DNA of 64,000 nucleotides from Lithospermum erythrorhizon (taxonomy: Eukaryota; Streptophyta; Magnoliopsida; Boraginales; Boraginaceae). A program made the translations under genes and the position numbers. The DNA lies in NCBI GenBank assembly GCA_019722365.1, contig JADFUC010001017.1, forward strand, positions 248,001 through 312,000. Direction: 5' to 3'. Shown here in pieces: positions 12,990 to 25,807 of the stretch; within the stretch, counting starts at the first letter, position 1, and each line of letters opens with the position of its first letter. The notes under the pieces were generated by a model. The model saw only the letters and a list, made by a program, of their open reading frames with translations, did no database searches and was not told where the DNA came from.

Positions 12990-13450
12990 CGAGGTAGATA
13001 CGTACCAAAGAAAATTTTCGATCTTCTGGCGGCTTAAGTTCTCTCACAATAGATTGGGAAAACCGTTATCATCAAAGTGACAATCAGTAAGCAGGCTATA
13101 AATATATCACCCGTTAGAGGCTCAAAGATGTAATAATAGATGGTTGAGTCAAAAGCGACATATATACCTTTTACCTGCGTTGTGGGTAAATTTAGTGTGT
13201 TGTGGAGTCTGGCAGGCATGCAGCTTGGCTAAAAAAAGCTCACAGTAGATGAAAAACATCTGGTTGATGGCCCAAAACAAGTTGTAAGGGTGAGTATTGA
13301 TGATTAGCAATTAGGCCGAGTCCAGGCAGCAAACTCATTTGTTTAAATGTTTGATAAATTATAAGCTAGACCATTTGTGTATGAACATGACTCTGGATGT
13401 TCAACATCAATCTTACTAGATAAACGATATGCATCAAAAGTTTTGTGATG
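12990..13450 (-). pseudogene. Copia integrase C-terminal remnant
   Basis: On the minus strand, VEHPES...NGLAYN is followed by a stretch corresponding to the SIRE-type integrase end: pieces equal to GIYVGYES, I-YLEPLTGD and CHFDETVFP. The preserved form is VKGIYVAFDSTIYYYIFEPLTGD, then a frameshift. Several stops are present. Confidence 0.7.
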
Positions 13451-13957
13451 TAAATTCATGACTCCGTCTAATCAAATAGACTTTATAGAATACGGGGAAA
13501 TGTGAGCGTAATCTAATTATTTGGGCGAAGCCTAGAAAATGCAACATTTCGTGTGGATAAAGAGAGACAAACATGTGACCATCTAACGGTCATCTATTAA
13601 AGACTCTTAAAATAAGAAGGACCACAGGGATGGATAGGTCCGCATGTAATACTCAATGGATCCTTTGAAGGAAGGTTGGAGATTCAGAACAACCTTTGTC
13701 AATGGCCAGTTTTAAGTTAATTTTCCCATAGAGCAAGCAACACAATTGTTTATGATACTATACGGTCGATAGCTTTAATAGTTGTAGATACAACGAGAAG
13801 AGATAATTAAAACTTTCTATAACAACGGCTCGTATCGGATAAGTGATACATAAGTACTTTTATTATCTTATTATTTAAAGATATTTCATCATTTTGATAT
13901 ACTTTGACTTGCTGGTTTATAAAGATTTTGGGGGAGCAAAGAAGCATCATTGGATTT

Positions 13958-14182
13958 TCAGGTTTGGCCATACGGTAGATAATATATATTACGGAACCAT
14001 CTATTAAATTTGTTGAACGAGGAAATAGTATTGTTACATATATTCTTGCAGGCATTAAAGTACTTATTCTTTATGAGAAATATTGTATTAGTTGTCGTAT
14101 CTACCAAACAAATATCTTCACCAAAATAAGATTGATTTTTGGATAGATTACTTGTAGAATCCATATTCTTCAAAACAAACAA
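13958..14182 (-). pseudogene. Copia protease remnant
   Basis: The open minus-strand frame contains ICLVDTTTNTIFLIKNKYF and later NRWFRNIYYLPYGQT. This corresponds to the Copia protease pattern CLVDSATTHTI...KKYF...IEGSG-A-I-LPNGT, with the catalytic Asp kept and the Ser replaced by Thr. It is preceded (higher coordinates) by the gag zinc-knuckle remnant. Confidence 0.65.
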
Positions 14183-14489
14183 TACATAAATAATGAGAGT
14201 TTATGAAACATACTTATTATATATTGAACATGTAGTTTATATACATTCAAAAGGTGGTATATAATACAGCAAAAATACAACTTAAAACATATATACATAC
14301 AAACATATACTTCTATAATGTACATATTCACGTCAAGTACATTTCACCATCATGGATTATTAAGATAATGGATATATTCCAACAGCCTTGGACCTTATGC
14401 TTGAATCAAGATGTATGTGGGGAGAACTTCGCGAAGTATCATTTAACAATAAAGATTTGTCTCAATATCGGTAATTTGGTCTCTTCCAT

Positions 14490-14575
14490 TGATACTTTAT
14501 ATAGATTAACAAGATGTCTAGCGATGCAGTCTTAGCGACCAATGTCGATCATACAGCGTCGGTAAAAAACATCTT
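14490..14575 (-). pseudogene. Copia gag zinc-knuckle remnant
   Basis: The minus strand reads YRRCMIDIGR, a stop, then CIARHLVNLYKVSMEE. This lines up with CYRCGM-GHWSR-CRTPKHLV-LYQASLKE of SIRE-type gag proteins. The first Cys and the His are lost. Confidence 0.55.
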
Positions 14576-14599
14576 CTTTGTTTTTGATAGGCTTTGAGA

Positions 14600-16300
14600 C
14601 AAATCTTTTCCCACTTTTCATTGGCTTATTCATTCTTTGGTGCTTTTCATCAGTGGTTTGTGGCTTGAACAAGTAATTCTTATAAAAAGTGTTTTTCTCT
14701 CTTACTCACGAACGTTTAGACTGGGATCTTGCTTTTAATGGCTAAATATGACATGATGATAAATATCTGAATAGGCTGTTTTGATTAATGATTAAGCATA
14801 ATGCTGGTGAGTTATAGTTAATGGAAGATTCATCAAATAACTTCATCAAATTTCAGTTGTCATTAGTGATTGACTAGTTAAAAAAAATGAAATAAACGAA
14901 TGACCGGATGGGTATAAACTCGTCTGGTACTATTTAGCTTGCAAAAAATGTTGCTCAATAGTATATGTTATGACTTGTGAGTATAGAATAATAATTAAAT
15001 CGATATATCGGTCAACTTACCATGTATAAATGCAATTAAAGAAAAGAATAATTAACAAATAATAATTACACATTATCTATTGGATATCATTTAATAATGA
15101 TTTAGGAACATTAAATGCTTAAAATGTGCATTTATCATTATTATCATGTGCCCTAAGAGCACAAGATAGAAAAACCGATTTTTTATTTAGTTGGTGTTCA
15201 TTTAAAAAATTTATAACACGTTAAATATCATTAACACATTAGATTAAACTTGCTACAAATACAATATAACATATCTTGGTGATAATAACTCTAGCATGAA
15301 AATTCACGGCAAAGGTAGTAGAAATGAAATTATCAAATTTATCTAAAAGAATACATACTGCGAATTTAAAAAATGCATAGTAGTTATTCTTTAATTTGAA
15401 CAATTATCCGTGTGGATTAACTACCCAGAAAAAATCTCATGGGGAACTTTAAAGTAACCTACAATTCTCTCGTCCCGAGATTACATACGAGTGAATAACC
15501 AAAAATGAAATTAAAATCGATTACTAAAATATTTTCTTAACCAAAATCATTACAATACACACACCACCAAGTAGTGTTTTTAAGAGTGAAATGATCATTT
15601 TGTCAGTGAATGTAAATTCATCAATTACTATATTTAAAAATAGGAAGGCAAAATAGTAATTTCATTCCTATAAAAATACTATTTGGTGGTGTGTATAACA
15701 ACTCATGATGATGACCTATACAATCGAATGATGGAAATTAACAGTTTATTAATATTTTTGTTCATTAATAGTTCATTAATTAATAAAATAAAATTATCAT
15801 TTTATTTATCTTCTTAACTGATATCATCTGTTTAAAATATTAATGTCAATTATATATATATTTATTTTTATATTTTGGTATTAGGTACCAATTTACATTT
15901 ATCTGATTTAGTATATACTATTTGGGTCATGGGAATAATTTTGGTACTGTTTTTTTTTTTTTGGATTTTTTCGTTTATGCAATGCAAAGGAAATGGTTAA
16001 ATGTTGATAATAATGTATACTCCACAATGGAATTAAATTACATAATCATACAAAATTAGACGATGTAGACATATTTCTACATAACATACACATTTGTATT
16101 ATTTTCACAATTAATCTAACCTAACCGTCAGCACGTTAAATACTTATATAGAAATGTTGCGGCCGGCCACTCCATTTATCAGAGATTTTCTACTTTTTAG
16201 TGAGGAAGAGTGAACCCACGAATGCAAAATAGAATTGTATTGTACGAATATTAATTCTTTATTTTATCCTCAGTTTTCAATCTAATATTATCATCCCTAA
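14600..16300. other. AT-rich DNA without a gene
   Basis: No coding signal is seen. The first part probably continues the decayed 5' region of the Copia element. Apart from the foldback MITE at 15.56-15.70 kb there are only AT-rich simple stretches, including a poly-T run near 15950. Confidence 0.5.
15556..15696. mobile_element. Small foldback MITE (about 140 bp)
   Basis: The left end (acacaccaccaagtagtgtt) and right end (aatactatttggtggtgtgt) are inverted copies. The match continues, imperfectly, for about 45 bp on each side, leaving a short centre. TA flanks both ends (aaTA...TAta), compatible with a TA target duplication. There is no coding capacity. The class (Stowaway-like or other) is uncertain because the tips do not match the usual consensus. 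Confidence 0.7.
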
Positions 16301-16619
16301 ACGTTTATTTGTCTTAATTTAAGTGAAGATATGTTTTGATTTAAAATTTGATTTGTCATGTATGATTAGATTAGGAGTAGTTTGTAGGAGGCTATATAAA
16401 GCTGAAGGATGGGTAGAGGTGTATGCGTTCATTAAATGCTATTTCAGGAAGCTTTATTGGTGGGGTGATCCTACAATTGCGTCTGTATTCTTTGTTTCTT
16501 CACTTTTTGTGCTATTTTGGCTCTCTCATTTTCTTGCTTTGGATGGCAAATGATTTGCCAGAGATCTCCTCCCGATGTAAGCTGCAGTGAGGAGGCGAAA
16601 CCGGTCAGTTGAGTGAGGA

Positions 16620-17220
16620 GAGATCTTGCGGAGGGTATCATTCGAATGTGAAATAAAACATACTAAAGTTCTTTTCGCTCCCGAGGAGGGAGTTCTAAAT
16701 TATCCGGGGTGTGTTCCTTGCTGCTCAAAGGCGTGGAATTGTAAGGATATCACAGATTGTCCGGGGTGCATTTGGAGAAAGCGATCCTTCCATATTTTCT
16801 TCCGCTATTCACGGATAAGAAGAGCATCATCTGATCGGTCCCTGGTTCTATGATAACCGATACTATTCTAAGGGCTGGGTTGAGGGAGAAAATCCTTTGC
16901 CATCCGCTTTAATTGAATGTGTCTTTTTAGTTCTGAAGTTAAAATGGGTTAAAGGAGGAGTTTTTTACTTGGGAGGATGTATGACAAACTAATTTGTTGC
17001 CTTTAGGATGAAAGAAGTTGGGCCAGAGGACAAAAGGTGGGTTGAAGTTCTTTCATACCAAATGCGTCACAAATGTGGAGCACCTATTGAGGAGGTTAGT
17101 AAATTTTCAAGTGGAAGATGAGATGGGATGCGGGTATTTAGCATATGAAAGGCTACCTACTCTTTGTTTCAAGTGTGGCCCTCTTGGGCATTTTGATGAC
17201 GGTGCCCGTCTTTGGTGACC
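16620..17220 (+). pseudogene. LINE ORF1 remnant (DUF4283-like plus CCHC)
   Basis: Broken frames read HLIGPWFYDNRYY followed by KGWVEGENPLPSA, the usual DUF4283 string (G-PW-FD...L--W--G--P). The frame at 17018-17218 then ends in the zinc-knuckle start CFKCGPLGHFDD, with the last Cys lost. It is an RNA-binding, gag-like protein in intact elements. Confidence 0.7.
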
Positions 17221-17699
17221 TGGGAAAGGATCAGGCGGTGGAAACAATATGGGTTATTTTTCGCTTGAATGTTGATAAGCTATGAAAGACAATATTTGCC
17301 CCATTCCCCTCTAGGATCTAAAATTTGAGCCACCGAGTCCTGACTAGTCACGAGGGAAGGAGATATGAATCTGAGCTAAGCCCCTTAAGAGGTCCTTGGC
17401 AATGAGGAGATGGTGGATGCCATCAGTTTAGGTAGGAAAGGCGGCGGAAAAATCTCCCATGATCATTAATGAAACACATTTTGATTCCATCGGTTACACA
17501 TAGCCATCAAGAGGATATGAATGTCAATAATTGTCAGATTTCAAATTTGAGTGATTCTGAGGAATCGGCGGGGTAATTAATGAACAATTGAATGGGGCTT
17601 CTATTTGAGACCTTTGTCAGAGGCATCAGTGGGACATTAGCACTACCAATGGGCTCCACAGTGAAATCAGCTAGAAATTGATTCCGTTGTATGCCGTTG

Positions 17700-18500
17700 C
17701 GATAATTGTGTGTCGATTCATTTTGCAGTTGAGTTAAATGTGATTATAAACGATAATTTAACTGCATGATAACCCAAGGGGTTATGACGTTGCCTATCTT
17801 TTTAGGTGTCGTTAATAGTAATTGGTCGATTAGTATTATTATCTATTCTTAAATATACGGTAAGTTGATTATATTTCCTTGTATGAAATTAAAAGAAGGA
17901 AGCTAATATAATTGAGAAATGTATTTACCAATTTACAGGGATTCTACATTTTATATGTAGAATATTGATTGAACAAATAGAATCGATTAAGTTATTTAAT
18001 TGGTTCGAGTAATTTAGTATTTATCAATAACTTGAAAGATTATTGATATTGACTTAATACTATTTAATTAAGCTAATTAAATAGTTCAACTCGATGTGAC
18101 TAAATTTAGTGTCTTAACGAACTAATAGAGTTAACGAGTCAACTAATACTTAACGGAGTTGCTTATCGGGTTTGTTTTAACTAGCCATATATAGAGTGTG
18201 CTAGGGGTTTTTCATGAAATAATAATAATTTTTCATCAAAAAAACACAAGCGCCCCCAACTTGATTTTCTCAAGAAAATTCTTGGGAGTTTGATTTGTTG
18301 ACACTTGTTTACTAGCGTAAATGTTCTTGATTCAACCTCTCGATGTGGATCATTGTGAGAGATATCATACGATTGATATTACAACAAGAATTTGAAAGTC
18401 AAATTCACGTTGTGAATTTGAGCGTGTGGTGGAATTTACTCAATGCATTGTAGAGTGCTTTCTGTTATTTATATATTGTGTATGTGTATTTTTCAAATAA
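17700..18500 (+). mobile_element. Probable LTR insertion inside the LINE
   Basis: LINE coding similarity stops after ORF1 and resumes in the endonuclease near 18.95 kb. The AT-rich stretch between looks like an LTR: a TATA-like box (atatatag near 18188), a transcribed-looking stretch with cgcccccaacttgat, and no coding frames. A short inverted repeat (taacccaaggggtta, about 17767-17781) lies near its left side. Boundaries and a target duplication could not be fixed, so a solo Copia LTR is only the best guess. Confidence 0.35.
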
Positions 18501-18959
18501 TGTAGTAAGCACTTTAGAATCCACGGATGCATGGATTTGTATTTATACTCATATATCCATGAGTTTTCCATCATTACGACCGGGACTGACTGATCAGGGG
18601 ATAATAAAAGCAGGGGGATTTTACAGTTGGAAACGGTCATTCTTCTTTTTGACTTCAAAGGTGGGCAGCCCGGTCGGGAAACCCCATGACGAAGGGCCAA
18701 GGAATCAGCAGACTCCCTACATAACATGGATAATCGTAATTTTCATTGTATCCCAAGCTCTTTCCAAGAAGAGGCAACACCCTTATTCTAGGGGCTTTCT
18801 ACGTCGAACCGAGCCTTTAGAATCTAAATTTTATGATTTTGGATTGCTTGGTTACTACACGGTCATCAATAGCGAAGGCGTGATCTGATCTTTTCCGAAT
18901 ACAATAGATATTCTAGTTTGGAGCGCCAAAAGTGAGTAATGCTTTCAGGCGGTTCGTTC

Positions 18960-19600
18960 CCTCGTCGTTTAGGGTGAAGACTAATAAGCAGGATCTTGTT
19001 TTTTGTGGAATTGAATGGTGAGACATTAAAAATAAACTAAAGATGCCTCATGGTTTCTTTGTGGACTGCCGAGGAAAAAAAGGGGGACTAGGATTACTCT
19101 AGAAGCGCAATGTTGATGTTACATTTTCGGCTTACGAACTCGTCACATTGAAGGGGGTGCGTTGATTATCTCACGGAGAGTGGAGGTTGGTAGGCTTCTA
19201 TGGCCATCATGAAGTACAACTTCGGCAACACTTGTGGAACCTTTTGAGATTTCTTTATAATAAGTGTACTCTTCCTTCTTTATTTATAGGAGATTTTAAT
19301 GAAGTTTTAGACCAACGTGAGCACTTCTCTAATAGAAGGTTGCGACCTTGAGGTCAGATTAATAAGTTTTGGAAAGTTGTTGATGATTGTGATCTTATTG
19401 ATATTAATTTTGAAGGTTATCCATATACTTGGTGTAATAATTTTATATCTCCTTATTCAACTAGAGCAAGGCTCGATCGGGCTTTGGGAGGTAAGGGATG
19501 GGATAATTATTTTCCAGAGGCCAAACTAATTCATCTCTCAAGTAATTATTTTGACCATCTCCCACTTCTCTTGGTTTACAGGGGAATTGATTCAAGACAT
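18960..19600 (+). pseudogene. LINE endonuclease remnant
   Basis: Broken plus-strand frames read GGLGLL, then WRLVGFYGHHE, FIGDFNEVLDQREH, VVDDCDLIDINFEGYPYTW, TRARLDRALGGKGW and finally YFDHLPLLL. These are the conserved blocks of plant LINE endonucleases (GDFNE, GYPFTW, RLDRAL and SDHSPLLL, the last one altered from SDH to FDH). At least three frameshifts or stops are present. Confidence 0.85.
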
Positions 19601-19922
19601 CAGCATAGAATTGATTCGGTTTGGGAAAGTGAATATAACTTTGAGGAAAGTAAAAGTAGTAGCTCGTCTTTGGAATGAGGCGAGAGAGAGGAGGATCGGG
19701 GCGCAAGTTTTACTCGGGCATTTGGAATTCGTTTGCCACAGATTCCTACGTTTTCTTGCTGATGGAAGAGGAAGCACTAAACATTCCATGATGCAATCGA
19801 GGGGAAAGCCGAGGGGAATTGGATGCTTTGAATGAAAGAGTGATCCTCCGCTAAGGTATGCAGGGATTCTTAGTTAGGCTGAAGACACGTCGCTGATGTT
19901 TTGTGTGTGACGAAGGCCAAAA

Positions 19923-21300
19923 GTGGATTGGTATGTTAGAGGGATGTGTCTGACCTTTTCATGCAGTTGCACCAATTCAACGGAAGAACTCAACCTCATC
20001 ACCACCCTCCAAGATGAACAAGGTGTATTACACTATAACTTGGCTACAATCCAATGTATGGCTCTCGATTTTATTCTCATCACAGTCAGGAGACCTTCAA
20101 CTAACGCAACCCTTAAGTGGGATATCTCGATTCACGAGGCTGGGGCTGTCAGCCCAGGTACGCTTTTGTTGAACAGAAGCTTATTCAATATGAAGGGAGG
20201 TAAGGCTCCAGGGCCCGATGGTATGACAACCAAGTTGTTTCAATTTTATTGGGATAGTTTTGGTCTGGATCTTTGCCAAATGGTCCTTGATTGTGTTAAT
20301 GAAGGAAAATTTCTTAAGAAATTCAACTTCACTTTAATCACTTTGGTTCTAAGGTGCCCAAGACTATTAACATGGGACAATTTCATCCCATCGCTTTGTG
20401 TAATACAGTGGTGAAACTGATTGGAAGGCGTCTCAAACAATTTTTGCCATCAATTATCTCAGATTCGCAAAGTGCATTTGTACCTAATCGACTCATCACC
20501 AATAAAATTTTGATGGCATATGAGGTACACCAAGTCCTTCATCAGAAGAAACGAGGCAAGGAGGGCTTCATGTCAATTAAGCTTGATATGCTCAAGACCT
20601 ATGATCAGAATGGAATAGTGCTACTGACTACTGATGATCCAATTAGGATTTGCTGCTAATGGATTCATATGTTGAATCTGTAAGCTATTCAGTGGTTGTA
20701 AATGAAACTCAGGTGGGACATTTTAAGCCAGGACATGGGGTAAGGATGTTTTGTCTTAACTATTTCTTTGTTTACCGAGAGCCTTTCTGAGGCATATTTC
20801 AAGAATGGTACTTTAGCTTGAATCAAATTAGATCCTCAGGCGAATCCCATTTCACATCTGTTATTCGTTGATGATACACTTCTTTTTGGCAAAGCCTTAA
20901 GGGAAGAGGCTACTCAGATTATGGGCATCCTTAAGAAGTATGAACTTCTTTCTGGCCAACTGGTAAACACTCAGAAATCAACCGTTACTTTTAGTCCCAA
21001 TGTGGATCGGGGTACCATAGAGGATATATCCCGTATTCTAGGAATGTAGGAGGCACCTTCTCATGGTAATTACTTAGGCCTCTCCTCGACAGAGGGAATA
21101 ATTCTTCTCATTTGGTAAAGTTCATAACCGCATTGGCAATTGGAAACCTAAGTTGTTATCAAAAGCAGGTAAAGAGATTTTTATTACTTCAGTATTACAA
21201 GCTATATCAAACTTTGCTATGTAGTGTTTTAAACTACCCAAACATACATGCCATCAAGAATTAGTTCTACTATAGCAGATTTTAAAGGGAGTATATGCAT
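19923..21300 (+). pseudogene. LINE reverse transcriptase remnant
   Basis: The frame 19923-20414 contains KGGKAPGPDGMTTKLFQFYW (RT block 1). The overlapping frame 20354-20659 contains FHPIALCNTVVKLIGRRLK and SQSAFVPNRLITNKILMAYE (RT blocks 2-3). Further on, PISHLLFVDDTLLFGKA at about 20845-20896 holds the catalytic FVDD (20864-20875), followed by LSGQLVNTQKSTVTFSPN. The catalytic Asp pair is kept, but frames change between blocks and stops occur, so no enzyme can be made. Confidence 0.9.
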
Positions 21301-21856
21301 GGGATGATTGTTAAGCAAATCTATGAAGGGGGGTTTAGGATTTAAACACATTGAATCCTCTAATATGGCCTTCATAACATCCGATCTCACATAGTCTTAA
21401 AAGCCAAGTACTATCCTCAAAACTCTTTTCTGAATAACAACTCTTGCGGAAGTGGGCAAGTTATGCCCAGCCTTGAAACATAACGACGTTAAGGACCTGT
21501 TAATTCAAGGAACAAACTGGACAGTAGGAAATGGTAAGGATATTCAAATATGGAATCATAAATGGCTATCTCATACTATTCCAATTTTCTTACCTGAGAA
21601 TTATATTTTACCCAGATACTATCAGTCATGATGATTGGAATTGGGGTTTGGAAAATAGATATTCTCAAGGATCTGTTTTACCAAATTGATGTGGACAAAA
21701 TTATAAAAATTCCTCTGCACAATCTACACAGACAAGACTCCTTCAAGTGGATAGCGGATCCAAAGGGTTTTTTCTATAAAAAGTGCTTACACGCTACATA
21801 GGGAAGGGATTAAAGCTCAGAACTCTTCACCTTCAGAAAGTACTCAATCTAATAAT

Positions 21857-22282
21857 GTGTACAAACAAATCTGGAAGCTCAATGTTTCAAGGAAAGTTCA
21901 GCATTTTATTTGGAAAGCTATCACAGATACACTACCAACAACAGCTAATCTTGTAAAAAGGAACATGCAAGTTGAACAAAGGGGCAAACTCTGTGGGAAG
22001 GCAGATGAGACTACTCCACATCTCTTTAATGATTGTAGTTTCACACAAGAAGCTTTTAGGGGACTTACAATTGATGGATCCGTTCCTAGTGTTGGCTCAT
22101 TCCAAGACTTATTCGAAATCAGGAAGAAGAAACTCCCACCCGACATCTTTTTAGTATGGATCTTGAGCTTATGGGATTGTTGGTATCAAAGGAACAAAAT
22201 CGTCCATGACCAAAAAACCCCATTGAAGGGGCAACCTTTAGTATTAGCTATTGCAACTCGTTTCAAGACGCACCGGAATTAA
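21857..22282 (+). pseudogene. LINE zf-RVT (zinc-binding, post-RT) segment
   Basis: An open frame of 141 codons contains VSRKVQHFIWKAITDTLPT, then KLCGKADETTPHLFNDCSFTQEAF and later LWILSLWDCWYQRNKIVHD. This is the zf-RVT pattern W-----P---F-W------LPT...C--C----E---HL---C. The first Cys is preserved and the second is changed (LCGKAD in place of -C--C). It is the longest undamaged stretch of the LINE. Confidence 0.85.
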
Positions 22283-22835
22283 GTCAACACCTGAGGCTTC
22301 CGGGACATGCATGTCTGAGTTGACCAACCCCATCACTTCTTTGGTGGTGACTCATTGACTTACCCAATCCTCAAAGGAGAGGAGAGAGTCGAAAGGTCCC
22401 TCTACCTTTGGGTGACAAGACCGAAGTGGAGGTGATAAGCTGGCTTCAAATGTTTCAAATACTTGGGGGATGCTTATTTATGAGGCTTCACTCAGTAAAT
22501 ACATTGAAGATTAGGATTGTTATGGGTTTTTATACTGATGGTGCAAAGGTGGTTTGGGCCTTTGGCTGTTGGGCTCTCAGTTTATGGTTTGTTGGAGACG
22601 TTTGGGCCGAATAAGAATGGGCGGTTTATTAAGTTGGGCTCACTATTTTAGGAATATGAATAGATAGGTTGTTATATTATTCCTTTAATATACTCCTTAA
22701 GGGGGAGGGCTCTTTTAGGTGGTATGATACATATTTTCATACCCGTATGAAAATGTATTTTGGATACTTGTAACCCGGCAGGATATTTTTTTGTTATCAA
22801 TATATCATCGCTTATTATAAAAAAAAAATCAAACC
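22283..22835 (+). repeat. LINE 3' end with A-rich tail
   Basis: The 3' part contains a palindromic stretch (catattttcatacccgtatgaaaatg) and the string tttgttatcaatatatc before an A run near 22820-22828. This is the typical layout of plant LINE 3' ends. DNA to the right is plain AT-rich spacer. Confidence 0.6.
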
Positions 22836-23264
22836 AACTCATTTATCAATATTAATGTCAAATATTTATATGTATATTATACTATAATATTTGATGAAAG
22901 TATGTCAAAAGATAATATTTTTAAAACTGAAAAATATACAACTATAACCTTTCAACATTAAAAAATAAAATAAATAATCTCTCAACTATAAAAGGAGTAA
23001 CATATTTTTTCAGGAGGAAAATGTGAATGTGAAGTAATATGAAAATAATGTTATGCATTTAACTTACATGTATAATTAAATTCATATTAATTTGGCGTAA
23101 TTTTGATTGATAAATCAAACCTTATCGTTAAATTAAAAAATCTAAAAATTGAAAATTATTAATTATTGTAGATATTAAAACGTTCACTAATAATAAAATT
23201 ATACATATAGGTACAAAAATTCATACACATAACATCACCTTCAATGTTTGAAAGATATCACTAA

Positions 23265-23868
23265 AGGTCCATTTGGTATGATGGAATCAATTTGCAGGTT
23301 ATAATGTGATAAAGCAAAGCACATGGAAAAGGAATTATTTTCAACAATTCAATTACTTTGTTTGGTATATGACAAAAATTAAATAATTTATCTTATATAT
23401 TTCATATATGTGTGAATAAACAATACATGACAATATATATTAAAGTATTATAGATTTGTGGTATAAATTTTATTTAGTTATTTATTATAAAATAATCATA
23501 TAATTATAAATTTTGTTTAATTATTTATTATAAACTAATCATATAAAATAATAGTAATATATTTTAAAGTAATTAGTAGTAATTTCAAAGTTATATTACA
23601 ATAATAAATTGATTTTCATGTAATATTGTAATATATTAGTTTTGAAATACAATATATTTAGTTTTAAAGTAATATTACAAAATATTAATTCAAATATATA
23701 TTTTCAAAAAAATTCAAAGAAATTGATATTAAGATATTTATTAAAACTATAGATATTAATGGGATTGTTTAAGGGAATGGAATCAAACAAGGATTTAAAT
23801 ATCAAACTAAGTTATGAAATCAAATCTCATTTCATTCAATTCCATTACATCATACCAAACATAACCTA
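23265..23868. mobile_element. hAT-like MITE (about 600 bp)
   Basis: The left end reads aggtccatttggtatgatgg and the right end, on the opposite strand, taggttatgtttggtatgat. These are imperfect terminal inverted repeats with the GTTTGGTA-type tip common in plant hAT-derived MITEs. The interior is AT-rich and non-coding. No clean 8-bp target duplication is visible. Confidence 0.6.
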
Positions 23869-25807
23869 AATCGATCCACAGTTTTCTTGAACCCGGAATT
23901 ATTGTTGGTAATTATTCTGCCATATCGTTTTTGACGTTTTTTACATATCGAGGGTGGGCTTGTGATGATTATCTTTAGAATTATATGTTCCAAAGTTATA
24001 GAAAAATAATATTATGAAACTATTTTCAAAGACGAATCTAATGATATAAATTTTTTATGTTGTTAGAATAATAGTAATTAACTTAATAATGATTACAAAA
24101 TTCTATCTCGATATCACATGAAAAAAATGGAGGAAATAGTTTCTATGTGCAGAGTTTTCATATGATAGTACATGGATGTCGGATGGACATACTCATATAA
24201 GTTAACATATATTTATTGATTTGATTAAGTTAGTTATCATTTTATTTTATAAAAAATGTATTAGAATATTAATACAATTTATATCACTAATTGATAAATG
24301 TGATAAACCAATAACATTTAAGGAATATAATAGGAGCGTAATAACATGCTAGACAATCAGAACCTATTACGAATTGAGAGGACTACAAGCCTTGATCTAT
24401 GTTGACTTTAGGCTTTTTGGCAACTAAATTAAAGTCTGTCACGTTTACATAATAATAACTCAATAAAATTTGATAAACTCAAATTAATAACATCCTTTCG
24501 GAAAGAAAAGCCTGCATTTACATATCTCCAATCGTATATATATAAAAGTGCGAAGGTTGTCTTTAAAGTTTGTTCTCTTTTTTCGTGATTGAACGGACTA
24601 AAATACCCTTAATGAAGGGCATTATTGTATTTTGATCAATTTTAATTGAACTAAAAAACTACAAATACTATTCGTATAATATAAGATTCTACATGCAAAT
24701 AAAATTATTTGCATGACTTTAAATACTAAAAAAATCTAATAATATATAATTTCACATGTAAAAGTTATCTACAAGTCTCTCAATATGTATATGATATAAA
24801 ACTGACCACAATATAGTTTTTCATTATAAATAAAATTATTTTACTTTAGGACTTTATTTATCCTATATATGTTATTAATAAAATATAATTAACATAATAT
24901 TAAATTATATAGTAACATACACTTTTTCTGGATATATAGTGGCGCCTTCTTTTGCAGCAGCATACACACTTTTCTGGGATGTCTATATAAGCTGGCTATT
25001 TTAATTTAAAAAGTTGTATATAAAGAATTACAAGTTAAGCTTTTGTGTTTCTTCCTTTTTTGATCCGTTTAAAATATCACACATAAATAATAATTTGATT
25101 TAATTTTTTTTTGCAAATTATAGATTAAGCTAAAAGACTACAAATCTAGGATCTTATAATATGAAACCCATGACAGAATGTTTTCCACTTTGGGACTCTC
25201 TAATAATTAAATTATACAAAGTGACATGTTAAACATAGTAACCTACACACTTTGGGATGACTATATAAGCACACCATTGACTTTAAGTTATTTTAAATTG
25301 AATCAATTTGACCATTTGTTTTTAATCACGTAGTATATTTTTTAAATTCGGGCAACCAATGTGTAAGTGAGTATTGTATGTAAGAAATTAATTCATATTG
25401 TTAGTTTGATTTAATAAAATTCTACCCAACTTGATAGTGTAGGCATGATGCAATTATTTAAAATAATATTTTAATGTAATTTATTAAAATATTATATTTT
25501 TATTTCCCAAAAATTATCTTATATCATTGGACTAAGGTGATACTTTGATAATAATATCACTCTTAAGATAGATCTTTTCTCGATGGAGCTGCTTAAGTTA
25601 TGTATCAATGACATAATAATTTGACGAGTTTTGACTTTTTAAAATTTTAACTCAAATATTTATGAAAATTTATTTATTACTTAGTGATAGAAAATATAAC
25701 TAATAGTATTCCAACCAATTTACTAATAACATGACAATTTTGATTCAAATCATAGTTGTATATATCGATAAAGATCATAATGTTTGTTACCTTTATATAT
25801 TGAAAAG

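Larger units (their letters stand above)
11200..14600 (-). mobile_element. Degraded Ty1/Copia retrotransposon, SIRE/Maximus type (minus)
   Basis: Read on the minus strand in the order gag, protease, integrase, reverse transcriptase, RNase H, the remnants follow the Copia gene order. Recognisable pieces are a zinc-knuckle-like gag segment (about 14490-14575), a protease segment with CLVD (13958-14182), the integrase C-terminus (about 12990-13450), and RT/RNase H (about 11300-12530). Stops and frameshifts break every domain, so the element is dead. The integrase wording (EPLTGD followed by TVFP) is typical of the SIRE/Maximus lineage. LTR boundaries could not be placed; 10.7-11.2 kb and 14.6-15.5 kb are the likely places to look. 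Confidence 0.8.
16600..22835 (+). mobile_element. Degraded LINE (non-LTR retrotransposon, plant L1 type)
   Basis: The plus strand carries, in order, ORF1 remnants with a DUF4283-like part and a zinc knuckle (16.6-17.2 kb), an apurinic-type endonuclease (about 18.95-19.6 kb), a reverse transcriptase (about 20.15-21.3 kb) with FVDD intact, a zf-RVT segment (21.86-22.28 kb), a 3' UTR and an A-rich tail at about 22820-22828. This is the full order of plant L1 elements. Many stops and frameshifts make it non-functional. A separate LTR-like sequence seems inserted at about 17.7-18.5 kb. The exact 5' end and a target-site duplication were not found. Confidence 0.85.

Noticed and set aside
13034..13219. 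Minus frame with hydrophobic end as a small membrane protein
   Set aside because: It contains the Copia integrase string with EPLTGD and is part of that remnant; the hydrophobic end follows a frameshift.
18478..18888. 136-codon plus-strand frame as a gene
   Set aside because: It starts in the LTR-like insertion and runs into the LINE; no domain, no conserved start, and it lies between LINE ORF1 and the endonuclease.
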